This document shows, in pieces, positions 59,663 through 64,000 of a stretch of DNA of 64,000 bases. The number at the start of each line of letters is the position of its first letter. Positions within the stretch are counted from its first letter, which is position 1. Source of the DNA: an uncultured Pseudomonadota bacterium (GTDB lineage Bacteria; Pseudomonadota; Gammaproteobacteria; Steroidobacterales; Steroidobacteraceae); NCBI GenBank assembly GCA_903832085.1, contig CAIKZZ010000012.1, forward strand, positions 1 through 64,000, in the 5' to 3' direction. The notes beneath the pieces are model-generated. The model made no database searches. It had not been told where the DNA came from and saw nothing but the letters and a program-made list of their open reading frames with translations. A program made the translations under genes and the position numbers.

Positions 59663-61264
59663 ATGTCGAACGAAATAATCACCAATGAAGTCAAGCGTCG
59701 CAGGACTTTTGCTATCATTTCCCACCCCGACGCTGGTAAGACAACTCTGACCGAGAAGTTGCTGCTGTTCGGTGGTGCGATTCAGATGGCTGGTACCGTC
59801 AAGGGTCGCAAAGCGGCCCGCCATGCAACGTCCGATTGGATGCGCCTTGAGCAGCAGCGCGGCATTTCGGTGACCTCTTCCGTTATGCAGTTTCCTTTTC
59901 ATGACCGCATCGTCAACCTGCTGGATACGCCTGGGCATGAGGATTTCTCTGAAGACACCTACCGCACGCTAACCGCGGTTGATTCAGCCTTGATGGTTAT
60001 TGACTGTGCGAAAGGCGTAGAGCAACGCACCATCAAGTTAATGGAAGTGTGTCGCTTAAGAGACACACCGATCATGACTTTTGTGAATAAGCTGGATCGC
60101 GATGGCCGCGAACCTATTGAGTTGCTTGATGAGATCGAAAGTGTGCTCGGTCTGCGCTGTACACCAATCACATGGCCAATCGGGATGGGTCGCGAGTTGC
60201 GTGGCATCTACCACCTGTCAGAAGACCGTATTTATGTCTACAACGCGGGCGAACGCGGTCGAGCGGGCGTTAACCTTGTCATCGATGGGATCGACTCCGA
60301 TGCGGCAGGCGAGTTGCTAGGGGAGCGGCGTGATGACTTACGCGAAGAGATTGAGTTGGTGCGGGGTGCAACGCCTGCATTTGACGTAAACGCGTATCTT
60401 GAGGCACGACAGACGCCCGTATTTTTCGGATCTGCGATCAACAATTTCGGCGTTGAAGAGTTGCTTACCTCATTTGTTGAGCATGCTCCAGGGCCGCGGC
60501 CGCGAGCGACCACAGGACGTGAAGTCGGCGCGCAGGAAGCAGCGTTTACTGGTTTCGTATTTAAAATTCAAGCCAACATGGATCCGTCGCACCGTGATCG
60601 GATCGCATTTATGCGTATCTGCTCTGGGCGCTATCAGCGCGGCATGCGTTATTTTCATGTGCGGCTTGGTAAAGAGGTGCGTATTGCGGATGCCTTAACC
60701 TTTATGGCGGCTGATCGTCAGCAGGCTGAAGAGGCATTCGCAGGCGATATCATTGGTCTGCACAACCACGGCACGATCAATATTGGGGACACCTTCACCG
60801 AAGGAGAAAAGATTAGCTTCACAGGCATCCCAAGTTTCGCCCCAGAGCTATTTCGCCGCGCGGTCCTTAAAGATCCTCTGAAAGCAAAAGCACTTCAAAA
60901 AGGTCTCGCTCAACTCTGCGAAGAGGGTGCGACCCAGTTGTTTCGACCACTGCGAAACAATGACTCGATTTTAGGTGCGGTGGGTCAGTTGCAGTTTGAA
61001 GTGGTTGCCTTTCGATTGCAGGATGAGTACAGCGTGCAGTGCGCTTTTGAGACGATTAATGTCGCAACTGCGCGTTGGATTAATTGTAAAGATGCCAAGA
61101 AGCTCGCGGAATTCCGCGAGCGTGCTTATGATAATTTGGCGCTCGATCATGCTGGGCAGCTAGTGTATCTCGCACCATCCAGAATTAATTTGGAACTCAC
61201 CATCGAGCGTTGGCCTGACGTGACATTCCGTGAGACGCGCGAGCATCAGGTCAACGAGCATTGA
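59663..61264 (+). CDS. prfC: Peptide chain release factor 3
   Basis: A 533-residue translational GTPase that recycles RF1 and RF2 from the ribosome. G1 is [14 protein letters not shown] near residues 20-33, with [12 protein letters not shown] (G2), [16 protein letters not shown] (G3) and NKLD (G4) following. [21 protein letters not shown] begins domain II, and the RF3-specific C-terminal domain is complete. The start has AGGAA about 8 bp upstream. It is the first host gene after the AbiE cassette. Confidence 0.96.
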   Translation: MSNEIITNEVKRRRTFAIISHPDAGKTTLTEKLLLFGGAIQMAGTVKGRKAARHATSDWMRLEQQRGISVTSSVMQFPFHDRIVNLLDTPGHEDFSEDTYRTLTAVDSALMVIDCAKGVEQRTIKLMEVCRLRDTPIMTFVNKLDRDGREPIELLDEIESVLGLRCTPITWPIGMGRELRGIYHLSEDRIYVYNAGERGRAGVNLVIDGIDSDAAGELLGERRDDLREEIELVRGATPAFDVNAYLEARQTPVFFGSAINNFGVEELLTSFVEHAPGPRPRATTGREVGAQEAAFTGFVFKIQANMDPSHRDRIAFMRICSGRYQRGMRYFHVRLGKEVRIADALTFMAADRQQAEEAFAGDIIGLHNHGTINIGDTFTEGEKISFTGIPSFAPELFRRAVLKDPLKAKALQKGLAQLCEEGATQLFRPLRNNDSILGAVGQLQFEVVAFRLQDEYSVQCAFETINVATARWINCKDAKKLAEFRERAYDNLALDHAGQLVYLAPSRINLELTIERWPDVTFRETREHQVNEH

Positions 61265-61294
61265 TTGGGCGCGCAAATGCCGCTTGCGATTGCT

Positions 61295-63271
61295 CTAACG
61301 ATAATATTTCTTGGCCAGTGCTAGAAAGTTGTGTTCCGCGGTGTGATCTGAGTGCTTGAGGTAGCGCGCGTGCGTGTATGCAACGCGTAGTTGATTGAGC
61401 GCGTGCGCATCGTCGGGCAGCGCTCGTGCTGCACGGTGTAAATAATTGCTTGGGCCTTCTGCAGGATGGCGTGATACGCCGCGACGGGTTAAATGTTTGC
61501 AGATGCGCGTCCAGGCGCGAGTGACTGGGTCTTGGTGGTGCGACTTTAAGTCTAGAGTCAGCCATGTGCCGAGTACTATTGTGATGGCAGTCAGGCCGAT
61601 GGTTAAGCTCAGCACAAGGCCGCGCCACAGATCAGCGCCCAGACCCAGCATGTTCAGTAACTGCTGTTGATTGTTCGTACTGAAAGTAACAACGTTATCA
61701 AACCACATGGTGCGGGCGGCGTCCCACACGAAGCGAACGTTGTAGAACCATTGCGCGATCGAGGGTGGCAATGCTGCGATGGGTCCGCGCGTCGCGCGAT
61801 CGCCTGCGCCTTGTAGGATGCGTTCTGGCGCAATAGCAGCAGTTGGATCCACGCGGATCCAACGACTCTCTATGCCAACTTCAACCCACGCATGCGCATT
61901 TGCTTGGCGTACTAGTAAGTAGCCGCCATAGCGATTGTAATCACCACCGTGATAGCCGACCACAACACGTGCAGGTAGTCCTGCTGCGCGCATCAGGACC
62001 GCGAAGGCTGAAGAATAATGCTCACAGAAGCCCGCACGTGTGTTGAACAAAAAGTCATCGGTGGGGTCACCGATCACGCGAGGAGACTCAAGTGTGTAGC
62101 TAAAACGCTCTTTGTTAAAATAATTCAGTACGTGATTGACATAGTCGCGATCAGACGTCGAATCGGCACGGAGGCGTGCGGCTAAGGCGCGACTCCGTGG
62201 TGCGCTGTTCGCAGGTAAGCCCAGATTGTTGGCATCCGTGCTGACAATGGGTACGATCGGGTGGGTGGCTGAGGTGAGCGTATAGACCAGCCGTTGTCGT
62301 ACTGGTTGGGCTTTACGGGCAGCGCCAGTCACTTGCATTAATTCGAGTTGATCATTACGGCTAGCCGAGGCGTGATTCCAGTTGGTCACGGCATCGAGCG
62401 CCGGTAACCAAGCGTGTTGGGTCGCTTCCAGTGATATGCGGTACTGCTGTTGCTGATCAGAGCTTCGCACTTGTAGGTTGGTTTCATCAAGGCTGCGTGG
62501 CGCACGACGCCAATTGCTGCCGTCAAACTCGTCCAGTGTCAGTACTCTGAAATAGCGTGCGTCCGGTGGCGGCACCGATCCTTCAAACCACACACGCATC
62601 GCTGACTCATTTGAGAGCGTCAAACTCGCAAGATCGCCCAAGGCCAGTTCGTCTGAAAGACCGCTGATTGTGTTTGTGTCCTCCGTCGGTAGTGCCCACA
62701 GTTGGCCCTGCAGACGCGGTACGAATAAGAACAAAACGAGTGCGAGTGGCACCGCTAAAAGCCAGAGCCAAGCGCTGCGTTTTAGCACAGCGCCAAAATT
62801 TACATTCGCGGGCTTACCCGCGACGACAGTCCGGCGCTGCAACTGGCTTAAGGTGGCGGTGAGTAGCCAGCCTGTGAGCACGGTGTAGGCGAACAGAGCG
62901 AGCGATTGGTCGCGCAGCAAGGCGGCCGCGCACAGAAAATAGCCCACATAGACCATGATGGATAAATCCCGCCCATCGCGTGTTTCAAGAGCTTTTAAGC
63001 CCGCCATGCTTGCTAGCAAAGCGGTCCCAGCATCCAGCCCATTCAAAGTATGAAACGCGTTCAGTACACCCGCCGTCACTAGTAGTGTTGCGCTACCACG
63101 GATGATCAGTCCAGGTAGGCGCCAAGACCGACGCTCGGCCAGCAAGCGCCATAGTCCCGTCACCACGATCAGGAGTACCGCCCAACGCGGCAGATAAGCG
63201 AGGTGCGGGATAAGCGCCACTGCTAATGCCGCGAACGTCATCGCAAGACGCGTGGCGGCGTGGGAGCTCAA
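61295..63271 (-). CDS. tgpA: TgpA-like transglutaminase membrane protein
   Basis: A protein of about 658 residues. Five or six membrane segments (DUF3488) occupy the first 190 residues. A large periplasmic domain follows with the transglutaminase core: the catalytic Cys is in FNTRAGFCEHYSSAFAVLMR, His in ANAHAWVEV and Asp in IRVDPTAA. One more membrane segment lies near residue 560 before a cytoplasmic tail (DUF4129-like). TgpA is an essential periplasmic protein in Pseudomonas aeruginosa. I chose a TTG at 63271, overlapping the DUF58 stop (TTGA); an ATG at 63241 is the alternative. Open frame further upstream is inside DUF58. Confidence 0.9.
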   Translation of the reverse strand: MSSHAATRLAMTFAALAVALIPHLAYLPRWAVLLIVVTGLWRLLAERRSWRLPGLIIRGSATLLVTAGVLNAFHTLNGLDAGTALLASMAGLKALETRDGRDLSIMVYVGYFLCAAALLRDQSLALFAYTVLTGWLLTATLSQLQRRTVVAGKPANVNFGAVLKRSAWLWLLAVPLALVLFLFVPRLQGQLWALPTEDTNTISGLSDELALGDLASLTLSNESAMRVWFEGSVPPPDARYFRVLTLDEFDGSNWRRAPRSLDETNLQVRSSDQQQQYRISLEATQHAWLPALDAVTNWNHASASRNDQLELMQVTGAARKAQPVRQRLVYTLTSATHPIVPIVSTDANNLGLPANSAPRSRALAARLRADSTSDRDYVNHVLNYFNKERFSYTLESPRVIGDPTDDFLFNTRAGFCEHYSSAFAVLMRAAGLPARVVVGYHGGDYNRYGGYLLVRQANAHAWVEVGIESRWIRVDPTAAIAPERILQGAGDRATRGPIAALPPSIAQWFYNVRFVWDAARTMWFDNVVTFSTNNQQQLLNMLGLGADLWRGLVLSLTIGLTAITIVLGTWLTLDLKSHHQDPVTRAWTRICKHLTRRGVSRHPAEGPSNYLHRAARALPDDAHALNQLRVAYTHARYLKHSDHTAEHNFLALAKKYYR

Positions 63272-64000
63272 GCCCCTTGCTCCTGCGGTAGACCATAGGT
63301 CGCAAGCAAGGCAAGGCTCTGTGAACGGTGTATCGCGCCTATGCCTAACGGTAATGCGTTGCAGCCCACTTGCAGGCTCCATGCCACACCGCGCGTGTCG
63401 AGATCGATAATCCAGCTGCTTAAGCGCGATAGGCGCTCTTCTAAATCAGTACCAGGCGTCGTTGCAAGGTCCAAGTGTTGTGGTTGTGTCAGACCGCCTG
63501 CAAACTCGCGGGTGACCAAGGTGTCATTACGTGCCCAGATCTTCCAAGCAATCCGTTTGGGGGCGTCTCCCGGTCGGAATGGGCGTAGCCCATGTAGATC
63601 TTCCTCATCCGTGCCACGCCCATCGCTGGTGATGGCGCCGCGATTTGTAAGCGACGATGGGGGAGTATCTTGGCCTGCGAGTGGTTGGGGATAGACCAAG
63701 CAGCGACGCTCAGGGTATAGCCACGTCCATGTGCGAAACAGACCTAACGGAAAAGTCGACTCAATCGTCAAGTGTCGCAAGGTCACAAACCCGCGCCGAT
63801 GTGTCGGCACGAACACACCACTTGCGAGTGGTTCATTTGCATCTAAGCTCAGTGCCGTCTGCTCAACACCTGCAACGCTCAGTATTAAGTCGTGACGTGC
63901 AGAGTCTGCTTTGAGTTCAAAACCGAACCATGCGGGCTCATTCGCATGTGGCGAGCGGGTACTCGTGGGGCTGACCGCAAGATTCGCAAGGTTGTTATGG
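63268..64000 (-). CDS. DUF58 domain protein (5' end outside the window)
   Basis: The minus-strand frame is open from the window edge to the TGA at 63268, giving at least 243 residues. It includes FVPTHRRGFVTLRHLTIEST, FPLGLFRTW, GLRPFRPGDAPKRIAWKIWA (the DUF58 core motif, usually RxYxxGDxxRxIdWk) and a closing LALLATYGLPQEQG. The GTG near 63816 is internal, not the start. DUF58 proteins pair with MoxR-type AAA ATPases and TgpA; such an ATPase gene would be expected just beyond the edge. The stop overlaps the tgpA start, so they form an operon. Confidence 0.88.
   Translation of the reverse strand, partial: HNNLANLAVSPTSTRSPHANEPAWFGFELKADSARHDLILSVAGVEQTALSLDANEPLASGVFVPTHRRGFVTLRHLTIESTFPLGLFRTWTWLYPERRCLVYPQPLAGQDTPPSSLTNRGAITSDGRGTDEEDLHGLRPFRPGDAPKRIAWKIWARNDTLVTREFAGGLTQPQHLDLATTPGTDLEERLSRLSSWIIDLDTRGVAWSLQVGCNALPLGIGAIHRSQSLALLATYGLPQEQGA

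Overview
The window looks like the chromosome of a gammaproteobacterium. The main support is the gene order: ispB / rplU-rpmA-obgE, rpsT opposite murJ-ribF-ileS-lspA-ispH, metG-rnfB-nth, purM-purN-DUF3108 back to back with DUF2066-CDP-alcohol transferase-hda, and proS next to a lytic transglycosylase. RNase T, Hda and GrxD point the same way. I cannot name the genus from sequence alone. Most of the window is dense housekeeping DNA with many 1-4 bp stop/start overlaps. Two patches differ clearly from it.

Layout. 1-4384 is a decayed genomic island: the tail of an IS3-family element fused to a truncated XRE gene of the mobile mystery protein A type, a class II Fic protein, transposase debris, an AT-rich orphan glycosyltransferase, and a broken tyrosine recombinase lying against the 3' end of tRNA-Pro(CGG). 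4385-14907 is core: isoprenoid chain synthesis, ribosomal proteins, Obg, lipid II flippase, riboflavin kinase, Ile-tRNA synthetase, signal peptidase II, IspH and tRNA-Thr(CGT). 14932-21109 is an accessory lipid-type locus. It has a truncated TonB receptor, then a minus-strand operon P450 -> fatty acyl-AMP ligase with a fused carrier domain -> VanZ-like membrane protein, and divergently a Sfp-type phosphopantetheinyl transferase and a DUF374 acyltransferase. 21102-26408 holds a CDF zinc transporter, a GAF-PAS-PAS-GGDEF-EAL protein, a PuuD-type membrane domain, DUF1289 and GrxD. 26405-35521 holds the rnt-pyrC-aminopeptidase operon and the pyruvate dehydrogenase operon aceE-aceF-lpd. 35525-38050 is a two-component system with a divergent small exported protein.

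38069-45957 is a minus-strand block: nth, a soluble RnfB-like ferredoxin and metG, then two PilT-family ATPases behind a HEAT-repeat Ser/Thr kinase. 46088-58097 returns to core functions: Mrp, Dcd, purine synthesis, Hda, WrbA, ProS, phosphatidylserine synthase, family-4 UDG and RimI. 58098-59620 is a second foreign cassette, an intact AbiEi antitoxin followed by an internally deleted AbiEii toxin. PrfC and a transglutaminase/DUF58 pair finish the window; the DUF58 gene runs off the right edge.

The candidates closest to an undescribed system are the compact P450 / acyl-AMP ligase-carrier / VanZ / PPTase / DUF374 locus, which reads as a self-contained acyl activation and oxidation pathway, and the HEAT-kinase plus double PilT cluster. 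The two toxin-type loci are informative as fossils: one keeps a Fic enzyme beside a damaged regulator, the other keeps an antitoxin beside a gutted toxin.
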